Source: Microgenomates group bacterium (GTDB lineage Bacteria; Patescibacteriota; Microgenomatia; UBA1406; GWC2-37-13). Taken from it: a stretch of 12,281 nt of DNA. Location: NCBI GenBank assembly GCA_028276105.1, contig JAPYWZ010000006.1, positions 1 through 12,281 on the forward strand, in the 5' to 3' direction. Under the pieces are notes generated by a model. The model searched no databases. It was given only the letters and a program-made list of their open reading frames with translations, and was not told where the DNA came from. The position numbers and the translations under genes were made by a program. Each line of letters begins with the position of its first letter. The first letter of the stretch is position 1. Of the stretch, positions 5,461-11,875 are shown piece by piece.

Positions 5461-6101
5461 TGGCAAAAGAGATAATTCATTCTTTGATTCTTATCTTCAC
5501 GATTGCTTTGGGCTTTTTATTTCCAAAAAGCGTTCTTGCCTCTTATGATCTTCAAATTGCCGCTTCTTTGTTTATTTTCTTTTTTTTGGTAAAAAAACTG
5601 GCTTTACCAAACTCACCAAAAACTCGGCTTTTGGAATCGGTCATTTTTACTTTAATTGTCCTTCTAATTGTCAACACCACCGGCTCAATCCGCTCCCCAT
5701 TTTTCTTTTTAATCTACTTTCTTCTTTTTTCTTTATCACTTCTTCTTGAACCAATTATCTCAATGGTGACTTCACTAACACTAATTATTTTTTTTCTTTT
5801 GTCCCTTCCCAACGATCAAAACTTTTCCGTCCTTTTGCCCATTTTTTCTTTAGCCTTCATCACCCCGTTTGCTTTGTTTTTGGGAAAAGAGTATGAGGAA
5901 AATCAAAAGTTAAAAGTTAAAAGTCAAAAATCAAAAGAAGAAACGTTTTTGTTTTTATCCTTAATTTTAAAAAATCATCTTAAAAATATTGCTGAGGCCG
6001 CTGAAAACTTTCTTGGCGATCATCAACTTTCAATCATAAAAAAACAAACGGAAAAAATGGAAAAACTAATTGAGAAATTTGAAAAAAGTCTTTCTTTATG
6101 A
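5460..6101 (+). CDS. Multi-pass membrane protein with cytosolic helical tail
   Basis: From the ATG at 5460 the protein has 213 residues. The first ~145 are strongly hydrophobic, with about five or six membrane spans (for example SLILIFTIALGFLF, VIFTLIVLLIVNT, FFFLIYFLLFSLSLLL, PIFSLAFITPFALFLG). The rest is a charged helical tail containing EENQKLKVKSQKSKEE and a final KKQTEKMEKLIEKFEKSL. The layout resembles the membrane sensor part of histidine kinases followed by a dimerisation-like helix (LILKNHLKNIAEAAENFL), but no ATP-binding domain follows, so it is not a kinase as it stands. KLKVKSQKSK is encoded by a five-copy heptamer repeat at 5903-5937. The gene overlaps the next by 4 bases (ATGA), so it is co-translated with the surface proteins. 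Its function is unknown; roles in export or sensing at the envelope are guesses. Confidence 0.75.
   Translation: MAKEIIHSLILIFTIALGFLFPKSVLASYDLQIAASLFIFFFLVKKLALPNSPKTRLLESVIFTLIVLLIVNTTGSIRSPFFFLIYFLLFSLSLLLEPIISMVTSLTLIIFFLLSLPNDQNFSVLLPIFSLAFITPFALFLGKEYEENQKLKVKSQKSKEETFLFLSLILKNHLKNIAEAAENFLGDHQLSIIKKQTEKMEKLIEKFEKSLSL
5903..5937 (+). repeat. Five-copy heptamer repeat inside a coding region
   Basis: Five consecutive 7-base units TCAAAAG, TTAAAAG, TTAAAAG, TCAAAAA, TCAAAAG. As 7 is not a multiple of 3 the array reads through all frames and encodes a lysine-rich QKLKVKSQKSK segment. The same unit occurs twice at the end of the HEPN-like gene (minus strand, 2751-2768), encoding LKVKS there too. 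Confidence 0.85.
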
Positions 6102-6826
6102 AAAAGGCAATTTTATTGGTTATTTCTTTGAGTTTTCTTTTTTTCTTTTTAAAATCTGTTTTTGCTTTAAATATGGAATCACCTCTTTTTAAAATCCAGT
6201 ATGGAGAAATTGGAATTGCTGGTGGTAATAAATCATCGGCCAACTACAGTCTTTCCGATACCGTTGGCCAAACGGCTGCCGGTCAGTTTAACTCAACCGG
6301 TTATATTGTCAAAGCCGGATTTCAGTATCTTCACTCAATCATCCCTTTTCGTTTTTCTATCTCAAACACCAATATTAACTTTGGTACTTTAATCCCCAAC
6401 TCCCCCCAAACTGCCACCACTACTTTAACCGTTTCTTTTGGGGCAGCCGGTCAATATCAAGTCACGGCCATTGAAGAAGGAAGATTAAGAACTTTAGATG
6501 AGGTAAATAGCGTCCCCGACACTCAATGTGATGGGGGCACAAATACTTGTAATGAATCTCTTGCCAAACCTTGGACATCAAATACCGCCTATGGCTTTGG
6601 TTATAACATGAGTGGGAATGATATTCCATCGGATTTTATCGACAGTACTTATTTCCGTCCGTTTCCCAATCGTCAGGAAAATGAGTCGCCGGCTGTTATT
6701 ATGAGTTCCGCCAATGTGGGAAGAAATCGTCAAGCGGTAATGACTTTTAAAGTCAATATCTCTCCCATTCAACCAGCAGGTAAATATCAAACAATTATTA
6801 ATTTTGTTGCTACTCCATCATTTTAA
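6098..6826 (+). CDS. Secreted beta-rich surface protein (WxL/adhesin-like)
   Basis: A 242-residue protein with a clear signal peptide (MKK, then a hydrophobic stretch, with likely cleavage after SVFA near residue 23). Residues ~35-77 hold a patterned segment, SANYSLSDTVGQTAAGQFNS followed by TGYIVKAGFQ, a type I associate with exported proteins of Patescibacteria. The remaining ~160 residues alternate beta-strands and turns (NFGTLIPNSPQTATTTLTV, GQYQVTAIE), include a CDGGTNTC pair that could form a disulfide, and end in AGKYQTIINFVATPSF, like the last strand of WxL or pilin-type beta-sandwiches. No sortase motif or C-terminal membrane anchor is present, so attachment is probably non-covalent, perhaps through the DUF916-like neighbour 2 bases downstream. 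No Shine-Dalgarno is seen; the start overlaps the upstream stop (ATGA). The WxL relationship is inferred from fold pattern and context. Confidence 0.7.
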   Translation: MKKAILLVISLSFLFFFLKSVFALNMESPLFKIQYGEIGIAGGNKSSANYSLSDTVGQTAAGQFNSTGYIVKAGFQYLHSIIPFRFSISNTNINFGTLIPNSPQTATTTLTVSFGAAGQYQVTAIEEGRLRTLDEVNSVPDTQCDGGTNTCNESLAKPWTSNTAYGFGYNMSGNDIPSDFIDSTYFRPFPNRQENESPAVIMSSANVGRNRQAVMTFKVNISPIQPAGKYQTIINFVATPSF

Positions 6827-6828
6827 AT

Positions 6829-7833
6829 ATGAAAATTTTTAGATTTTTATTTGTCATTTTTATTTTTTATTTTTTATTTTTTATTTCTTCTAAAGATATT
6901 AATGCCCAATCAGTTTCTTTATCTTTATCACCACCTTTAGTAGAAACGGTGATTAAACCAGGCAAGTCGATTTTGATTGCCTATACGATAGTTAATTATG
7001 CTGATCCAGTGATTTTAAGCGCTAAAGTTTTACCCTTTGAACCAAAAAATAATTTGGGACAAATTAAGATTAAAGAAGAGTTTGAGGGACCAATCCGCTT
7101 TAGTTTAGACAACAGTCACTTAAAACTTAATCAATCATTTTTTTTAAAAACCAATGAAAATCAACAACTTCTTCTTCGCCTTCGCGTCCCCGAAGGAGCA
7201 AAAGAAGGCGATTATTATTATACTTTAATTGTCGAAAGCCAACCAGTAACTACTCAATTGGAAAAAAGCGCCTCTTTTGCCAAAGCCTCAATTGGGGCAA
7301 ACATTTTAATCACCGTTACCGAAAGTGGAAAGATTGAGATAAAGCCCAAAATTGTTCTTTTTGAAGTTTTACCGCGGTTTCGTTTCTCTTTTTTTGGGAA
7401 AAAAATTAATTTTTTTGACTCGACCGATCCTATCCCCCTTATTTTAATCATTGAAAATCAAGGAAAAAATCTTATAAAACCCGAAGGAGAAATCATTTTA
7501 AAAGGTAACTTTGGGGAAAAAGCAAAATTTAATTTAATCCCCCAAAACATTCTTTCTCAATCGCAACGGTTAATTCAAGCCACCCCTTCGGCGGAAATTG
7601 ACTGTTCAAATCTTTCAAAATTTAGGGCTTGCCAAAGCCCTGTTTCTTTAATAATTTCGGGATTTTTTTTGGGATTTTACCGTTTATCAACGGCCGTTAT
7701 CTTTGGCGAAAACTCACCCCAAATTTCGGCCGCCACTTCTTTTTTTGCTTTTCCAATAAAGATCTTTACCGGATTAATGGTAGCATTAGCCATCGGTTTT
7801 TTTCTTATCAAACGATTTTATAATAAAGATTAA
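6829..7833 (+). CDS. DUF916/WxL-interacting-like membrane-anchored surface protein
   Basis: A 334-residue protein with a signal peptide of unusual composition (mainly F, I, L and Y; likely cleavage after INA near 26), extracellular beta domains and one C-terminal membrane helix (FTGLMVALAIGFFLIKRFY) with a short basic tail. The N-terminal domain has the DUF916-style pattern: SLSLSPPLVETVIKPGKS, then YTIVNYADPVILSAKVLPFE, then LRLRVPEGAKEGDYYYTLIV. In Firmicutes such proteins partner WxL-domain proteins at the cell wall. Here it follows a secreted beta-sandwich protein by 2 bases, which fits the same partnership. The hydrophobic signal core is encoded by an ATTTTTT heptamer repeat. The stop codon lies inside a hairpin that may terminate the operon. 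Family membership is a confident inference; the binding target is unknown. Confidence 0.75.
   Translation: MKIFRFLFVIFIFYFLFFISSKDINAQSVSLSLSPPLVETVIKPGKSILIAYTIVNYADPVILSAKVLPFEPKNNLGQIKIKEEFEGPIRFSLDNSHLKLNQSFFLKTNENQQLLLRLRVPEGAKEGDYYYTLIVESQPVTTQLEKSASFAKASIGANILITVTESGKIEIKPKIVLFEVLPRFRFSFFGKKINFFDSTDPIPLILIIENQGKNLIKPEGEIILKGNFGEKAKFNLIPQNILSQSQRLIQATPSAEIDCSNLSKFRACQSPVSLIISGFFLGFYRLSTAVIFGENSPQISAATSFFAFPIKIFTGLMVALAIGFFLIKRFYNKD
6856..6886 (+). repeat. ATTTTTT heptamer repeat encoding a signal-peptide core
   Basis: A residues recur at 6862, 6869, 6876 and 6883 within an otherwise all-T stretch, giving an exact 7-base period, with a first copy one base short (A at 6856). It encodes the FIFYFLFFI part of the signal peptide of the DUF916-like protein. 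Confidence 0.75.
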
Positions 7834-7853
7834 AAACAAAATTTAATCTTTTT
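7825..7853 (+). terminator. AT-rich hairpin terminator overlapping the stop codon
   Basis: Perfect 10-base arms AAAGATTAAA (7825-7834) and TTTAATCTTT (7842-7851), with a 7-base loop and a short T tract ending at 7853. The TAA stop (7831-7833) lies in the ascending arm. It probably ends the surface-protein operon, although the stem has only one G/C pair per arm. Confidence 0.5.
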
Positions 7854-7915
7854 AAAAAAATCCAAAAACTTTATTTTGTTGACTATTGGCTATAGATTTT
7901 TCTTCTTTTCTTTTT

Positions 7916-7921
7916 TATATT
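7916..7921 (+). promoter_or_regulatory. -10 element directly before comEA
   Basis: TATATT ends 6 bases before the ATG at 7928, the same spacing as at secE, the divergent 5460 gene and the HEPN-like gene. No good -35 lies 17 bases upstream; a TTGACT at 7879-7884 is too far (31 bases). It suggests a leaderless comEA transcript, with moderate support. Confidence 0.4.
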
Positions 7922-7927
7922 TTTCTC

Positions 7928-8590
7928 ATGAAAAATTTTCTTCGTTCTTTTTTGCCGGTTTTAAAAAAGATTAAAAAGTATAAGATTGAAATTTTTCTCC
8001 TTGGCGCTTCTTTTTTTATTGCCATTTTTTCTTTGATTTTGTATCAAAAAGAAAAAGCCGAGGAAAAAAAAGAAGTAGTCGAAGAAAAAACGTTTAATAA
8101 TCCTCTCCCCTATAAAAAAATTTTTGTCGATGTGGCGGGGGCGGTAAAAAATCCTGGTGTTTACGAAGCAACATTTGGCGCAAGATTAAAAGATGTTTTA
8201 GATTTGGCAGGTGGCCTTTCGGATGAGGCAGATAAATTTTTTTTCCAAAGAAACTTTAACTTGGCAAAGATAGTCATCGATCAAGAAAAAATTTATATTC
8301 CCTCAACTTGGGAAGTTCAAAGTGGTATCTTTGTGGAAAATCAACGGACGTTAGATTATACTCAAAAAACCAACATTAACTGGGAGGGTGGTAATTTAGA
8401 AAATTCAATTAATAAAATAAATATTAATCAAGCAACCGCTGAGGAATTAGAAACTCTTCCTGGGATTGGCAAATTAACTGCCCAAAAAATTATCAAAAAC
8501 CGCCCCTATCAAACAATTGATGAGCTTTTGACAAAAAAAGTTATTAGCAAAAGTACTTTTGAAAAAATTAAAGATCTAATTAGTCTATAA
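7928..8590 (+). CDS. comEA: ComEA-type DNA-uptake receptor (SLBB + helix-hairpin-helix)
   Basis: From the ATG at 7928 the protein has 220 residues. It has one N-terminal membrane helix (~20-39, IEIFLLGASFFIAIFSLILY), a charged spacer, an SLBB domain at ~65-125 (FVDVAGAVKNPGVYEATFGA, LDLAGGLSDEAD), and C-terminal tandem helix-hairpin-helix motifs at ~163-220. The latter include KININQATAEELETLPGIGK, then RPYQTIDELLTK. This is the full classic ComEA layout: a membrane-tethered receptor that binds incoming double-stranded DNA outside the cell and passes it to the ComEC channel. An in-frame TTG 14 codons upstream is rejected because it lies upstream of the -10. The stop abuts the ATG of the ComEC gene with no gap, so the pair is coupled. 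Confidence 0.95.
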   Translation: MKNFLRSFLPVLKKIKKYKIEIFLLGASFFIAIFSLILYQKEKAEEKKEVVEEKTFNNPLPYKKIFVDVAGAVKNPGVYEATFGARLKDVLDLAGGLSDEADKFFFQRNFNLAKIVIDQEKIYIPSTWEVQSGIFVENQRTLDYTQKTNINWEGGNLENSINKININQATAEELETLPGIGKLTAQKIIKNRPYQTIDELLTKKVISKSTFEKIKDLISL

Positions 8591-9394
8591 ATGACGCCAA
8601 AAATATTTACCGCTGTAATTAACTTATATTTACCCGAACCCCACGCCTCTCTTCTTAATGGAATTCTTTTTGGAATAAACCTTAAAACGACAAAGGAGTT
8701 TTATCAACAGTTAAAGATGGTTGGTTTGCTTCATTTGGTGGTTCTTTCTGGGATAAATATTACTTTGCTGGCCTCAATTGTTACTCAAACCACCCAATTT
8801 TTTAGCAAAAGGGTATCAATATTGATAACGATTTTGACAATTATTTTTTTTGTTCTTTTTGTTGGTATTCAAGCCCCAATCCTAAGAGCGGCATTGATGG
8901 GAATTTTAACGCTCGTTGCTAATTATACCGGAAGAAAAAATTATTCTTTGTATGCTTTAATTTTATCGTTTGTATTAAGTCTTATCTTTTTTCCTTCTTG
9001 GTTAAAAACCGTTTCCTTTCAGCTATCTTATGCTGCCACTTTGGGCATTATTCTTTTTGGTGAAAAGAATATTAAAAAAAGTGAAAATAGTTTTATAAAC
9101 TTCTATCATCAAATAAAAGCCGATTTTAAAACTTCTTTGGCGGCGCAAATTTTTACCGCGCCGATTATCTTTATTTATTTTAAACAAATCTCATTAATCG
9201 CCCCTCTTGCCAATGTGTTGGTTTCTTTTTTTGTCCCCTTTTTGATGGTTTTGGGATTTTTAACTGCCATTTTGGGAAAAATTAATTTTTACCTTGGTTT
9301 TCCTTTTGCTTGGGCTTGTTATCTTATCTTAAGCTACATTATCTTTATCGTCGAAACTCTATCAAAAATTCCGGGAATTTTTATTAAGTTTTAG
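8591..9394 (+). CDS. comEC: ComEC channel domain only (no OB or MBL domain)
   Basis: A 267-residue polytopic membrane protein matching the Competence domain of ComEC/Rec2, the pore that takes single-stranded DNA across the inner membrane. Motifs: LLNGILFGINLKT at 21-33, GLLHLVVLSGIN at 45-56, QAPILRAALMG at 94-104, SFQLSYAATLG at 142-152, and SLIAPLANVLVSFFVPFLMV further on. Typical ComEC is ~700-800 residues with an N-terminal OB-like region and a C-terminal metallo-beta-lactamase domain; both are absent here. The beta-lactamase part is encoded separately at 10118-10960. The start follows the comEA stop directly. No frameshift is visible: the ORF ends cleanly in GIFIKF and TAG, and the next gene is unrelated, so this is a genuine split rather than a broken gene. 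Confidence 0.92.
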   Translation: MTPKIFTAVINLYLPEPHASLLNGILFGINLKTTKEFYQQLKMVGLLHLVVLSGINITLLASIVTQTTQFFSKRVSILITILTIIFFVLFVGIQAPILRAALMGILTLVANYTGRKNYSLYALILSFVLSLIFFPSWLKTVSFQLSYAATLGIILFGEKNIKKSENSFINFYHQIKADFKTSLAAQIFTAPIIFIYFKQISLIAPLANVLVSFFVPFLMVLGFLTAILGKINFYLGFPFAWACYLILSYIIFIVETLSKIPGIFIKF

Positions 9395-9419
9395 ATTATT
9401 TGAATATAAAAATCTAAAA
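9389..9419 (+). repeat. Inverted repeat over the comEC stop codon
   Basis: Perfect arms TTTTAGATT (9389-9397) and AATCTAAAA (9411-9419) around a 13-base loop; the TAG stop (9392-9394) is in the first arm. It is followed by an A run rather than T on the plus strand, so it is not a standard terminator. The 106-base gap to 9501 otherwise holds only A/T-rich sequence. Confidence 0.4.
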
Positions 9420-9500
9420 GAAAAAAAATAAAAATTTTAAAAATTTTAATCAAGATTTAGATTGTTGAAACAATTTAAATTAAAAATATTTCCCAAAAAA

Positions 9501-10085
9501 ATGAGACGATCGCATCAAAAAAATAGGAAAAATAAAATTTCACTTAAGGATTTTATTTTGTTACTAAGCGCTAAATTGATAGATGTCTATTTTGAGATTC
9601 GTGATCCTTTTAATTTAATTTCAAGTTACTATCATTACTCTAACAAGCCATTTTCTTCTATCGAAATAAAAAAACTTACCCAAAAATATTCAAAATTGTG
9701 CTCTGAATTAAAACAAAAAAAATATCTCTTAAAAAAATCTAATCCAAAAAAATGTCAATTCTTTCTTACTAAAAAAACGGAAAAATATTTAAAAACAAAA
9801 TACCCCCACCTTTATTTTAATAAACAAAACTGGGATAAAAAATTACGACTGGTTATTTTTGATGTTCAAGAAATTAATCGTTTTAAAAGAAATCAGTTGC
9901 GCCGGCTTTTAAAACAATTAGGTTTTATTATGCTCCAAAAATCAGTTTGGCTTTCTCCTTATGATCAATTTGAGACGATAAAAAGATGGATTGAAGAAAA
10001 TAAACTTCAAGAAAAAATTCTTTTAATTGAAACCGAAAAAATTGCTTTTAAAAATAAGGATAAAGTTATTAATCAATTTTGGTAA
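9501..10085 (+). CDS. PaaX/Cas2-like ferredoxin-fold protein with N-terminal helical region
   Basis: From the ATG at 9501 the protein has 194 residues (an in-frame TTG start at 9462 would add 13). A very basic N-terminus is followed by a winged-helix-like region (~15-100). Then comes WDKKLRLVIFDVQEINRFKR at ~111-130 and RRLLKQLGFIMLQKSVWLSP at ~134-153, the signature of the Cas2-like ferredoxin domain in PaaX-type regulators; D121 sits where Cas2 has its metal-binding aspartate. The characteristic PaaX C-terminal helical domain is missing, making it shorter than the PaaX-like protein at 10953-11687. It lies between the two halves of ComEC on the same strand, 32 bases before the MBL gene. No cas1 or CRISPR array is in the window, so adaptation is unlikely; a DNA- or RNA-binding regulator is favoured. 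A TTGAAA (9465-9470), 16 bases, TATTTC set lies 8 bases before the ATG as a weak promoter. Confidence 0.7.
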   Translation: MRRSHQKNRKNKISLKDFILLLSAKLIDVYFEIRDPFNLISSYYHYSNKPFSSIEIKKLTQKYSKLCSELKQKKYLLKKSNPKKCQFFLTKKTEKYLKTKYPHLYFNKQNWDKKLRLVIFDVQEINRFKRNQLRRLLKQLGFIMLQKSVWLSPYDQFETIKRWIEENKLQEKILLIETEKIAFKNKDKVINQFW

Positions 10086-10117
10086 GTAAATCGAATTTTT
10101 TTATCTTTTAAAAATTT

Positions 10118-10960
10118 ATGGAAGAGTTAAATATAAGTAAAAAACAAATTATTTTGATCCTTACTTTTTCTTTCTTTACCTTTTTTGGTTATTTTTTATT
10201 TCAAAATTTAGACTCCAAAACAAAGATTGTTTTTTGTGATGTTGGTCAAGGTGATGCTACCTATATTCGAATAAAAAACAAAGTTGATGTTTTGATTGAT
10301 GCTGGACCCGATAAAAAAATCTTAAACTGTCTGGGAAAACATATGCCTTTTTGGGATAAAAAGATAGAACTTGCTTTTTTAAGTCACCCCAATAAAGATC
10401 ATTACCAAGGTTTTTTCTTTATTAACGGACGTTATAAAATTGAAAGGTTTGTTACAGTTGAAAGCCCGTTTGTTAGTCCAAGTTATAAAAATCTAATTGA
10501 AAATCTTAAGAAAAATCAGGTTTTGATTTTAAAAAAATTTCAAGGCGATCAGATTAATATTTTAAACGACCGTTTTTTATTTCTTTGGCCGGTTAAAAAT
10601 TATTTTTCTTCTGAAGATAACGACTACTCTCATCTTCTTCTTTTTCAAGAAGATGATTTTAAAGCGCTTTTTACCGGTGATGCTTCACCAAAAATTTTAA
10701 ATTTAATTGTTGAAACAAACACTGTTGATTTTATAAAAAATATCAACCTTCTTAAAATCCCCCATCATGGCTCAAAAAACGGTTTAACCAAAAATTTTTT
10801 ATCCATTAGCAATCCAAAGATTGCTGTGATAAGCGTTGGAAAAAATAACGCTTATGGTCATCCGGCAAAAGAAGTTTTAGAGATGCTTAAAGCCCAAAAA
10901 GTAAAAATTAAACGAACGGATGAGGAAGGCGATATCTTATTCAAAATCCCTTTTAACTAA
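10118..10960 (+). CDS. Stand-alone ComEC-type metallo-beta-lactamase protein, membrane anchored
   Basis: A 280-residue protein with one N-terminal membrane helix (~10-28) and a metallo-beta-lactamase domain of the ComEC/Rec2 class. Motifs: FCDVGQGDATYI at 39-50, LIDAGP at 59-64, LSHPNKDHYQG at 88-98, FTGDAS at 185-190, IPHHGSKNG at 214-222, and NNAYGHPAKE at 243-252. In ComEC the domain lies outside the membrane and is thought to degrade the non-transported strand. The metal motif usually written HxDxDH reads H-P-N-K-D-H here, with Asn92 in place of the first Asp, which may alter metal binding. It shares the strand and vicinity of comEA and the channel-only comEC, so it probably supplies the missing ComEC half in trans. 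Its end overlaps the convergent PaaX-like gene by 8 bases. No Shine-Dalgarno precedes the ATG. Confidence 0.88.
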   Translation: MEELNISKKQIILILTFSFFTFFGYFLFQNLDSKTKIVFCDVGQGDATYIRIKNKVDVLIDAGPDKKILNCLGKHMPFWDKKIELAFLSHPNKDHYQGFFFINGRYKIERFVTVESPFVSPSYKNLIENLKKNQVLILKKFQGDQINILNDRFLFLWPVKNYFSSEDNDYSHLLLFQEDDFKALFTGDASPKILNLIVETNTVDFIKNINLLKIPHHGSKNGLTKNFLSISNPKIAVISVGKNNAYGHPAKEVLEMLKAQKVKIKRTDEEGDILFKIPFN

Positions 10961-11687
10961 AAAGAATGTTTTTTATCTCTTTAAAAATACTCCACCCCTC
11001 AAAACCAATCCAACTCTCACCAATTAACTCTTTGGGCAGTCCTGGATCAATCTTTAAAAGATCAATATAAGTATCAACAATTTTTTTGAATTTAGAAACT
11101 TTGTCTTCTTGGGAAGATAAAACTTCATGCCACTTTCTAAAAAGCTGCCGATACTCTCCATCTAACTTTGTTTTTTCCCAAACCTTTTCAACCAAAATTT
11201 CACGACTGCCAAAAACATGATCGGCCTCAAAAGCTTGAAAATATTTTTCTTCTTCCTTACCCCCAATTAAGAAACGTAAACTTTCAATCACCGGATGAGG
11301 AGTTACCCAAAAAGAGCGATGCCAAGGACCCAATCCCCAACCTTGCATCTGCCGTCTTAGTCGATCACGAATCTCTCTTTTACTTTCGGGAATCTCATAA
11401 GAAATAATTCGCCAACGTCTATCCCAAGGATATTTTAAAAATCTAAAAAAAGGAAATTCCAAACAAAAATCTAAAAAGCCTCTTTCGGTTAGAGAATAAC
11501 TTTGACTTTCATTTTGCTGAATAATCAAACCCTCTTTTACTAAAGAATTAATAATTGACTTAGTTTTTTGATTAAAAGAAAGATCAAAGACTTTTTCTAT
11601 TTTTTCATCAAAAACTACCGGAGAAAAATTAATATCACCAATTAAAATTAACGAAAGTAAAATTTTTGTCCGTGTATCTTTTACCAT
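10953..11687 (-). CDS. PaaX-family-like transcriptional regulator
   Basis: A 244-residue protein with the three-part PaaX layout. An N-terminal winged helix covers ~5-75 (NSLVKEGLIIQQNESQSYSL, TERGFLDF). A central Cas2-like ferredoxin domain covers ~85-165, with YPWDRRWRIISYEIPESKRE, RDRLRRQMQGWGLGPWHRSF and WVTPHP. A C-terminal helical region ends RKWHEVL ... DPGLPKELIGESWIG. PaaX in other bacteria represses phenylacetate catabolism genes; nothing of that pathway is present, so the ligand and targets are unknown and the name reflects fold only. It shares the core WD(R/K)(R/K)xRxxxxxxPE-like pattern with the shorter protein at 9501-10085. It converges on the MBL gene with an 8-base overlap and has its own strong promoter. 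Regulation of the adjacent DNA-uptake genes is a reasonable but untested guess. Confidence 0.85.
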   Translation of the reverse strand: MVKDTRTKILLSLILIGDINFSPVVFDEKIEKVFDLSFNQKTKSIINSLVKEGLIIQQNESQSYSLTERGFLDFCLEFPFFRFLKYPWDRRWRIISYEIPESKREIRDRLRRQMQGWGLGPWHRSFWVTPHPVIESLRFLIGGKEEEKYFQAFEADHVFGSREILVEKVWEKTKLDGEYRQLFRKWHEVLSSQEDKVSKFKKIVDTYIDLLKIDPGLPKELIGESWIGFEGWSIFKEIKNILFS

Positions 11688-11707
11688 AATTTTTTGCGTC
11701 TATCTTC

Positions 11708-11736
11708 TTTATAACAGACGAAAAAAATTTTGTCAA
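11708..11736 (-). promoter_or_regulatory. Strong promoter of the PaaX-like gene
   Basis: Minus-strand TTGACA (11736-11731), a 17-base spacer ending TGT (extended -10), and TATAAA (11713-11708). Twenty bases lie between the -10 and the ATG at 11687, so the leader would be about 13-14 bases with no Shine-Dalgarno (GACGCAAAAAATT). It is the one clear unit-leading promoter here that is not tightly start-proximal. Confidence 0.75.
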
Positions 11737-11766
11737 GGGGATTTGAAAATTTCTAATTAACAAAAA

Positions 11767-11862
11767 TGTCATTCCTGATTTAATCAGGAATCTATAAGAT
11801 TTCTACCTTATTTTTTATACTAAAGTATGATTATATAGATTCCCGCTTTCGCGGGAATGACA
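11767..11862. repeat. REPIN-like inverted-pair element, copy 1
   Basis: The element is bounded by TGTCATTCC (11767-11775) and its inverse GGAATGACA (11854-11862). It contains two hairpins facing each other: TTCCTGAT-TTA-ATCAGGAA, and TTCCCGC-TTTC-GCGGGAA. The inner flanks are also inverse: GGAATCTATAA and TTATATAGATTCC. This is the geometry of a REPIN (two REP-type hairpins in inverted orientation), a non-autonomous mobile element normally moved by a RAYT transposase. None is encoded in the window. Confidence 0.8.
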
Positions 11863-11875
11863 AGACAGGTTTATC

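Noticed and set aside
5460..6101. Histidine kinase
   Set aside because: The membrane part and helix look sensor-like, but there is no H-box with the expected E/D and P context and no ATP-binding domain.
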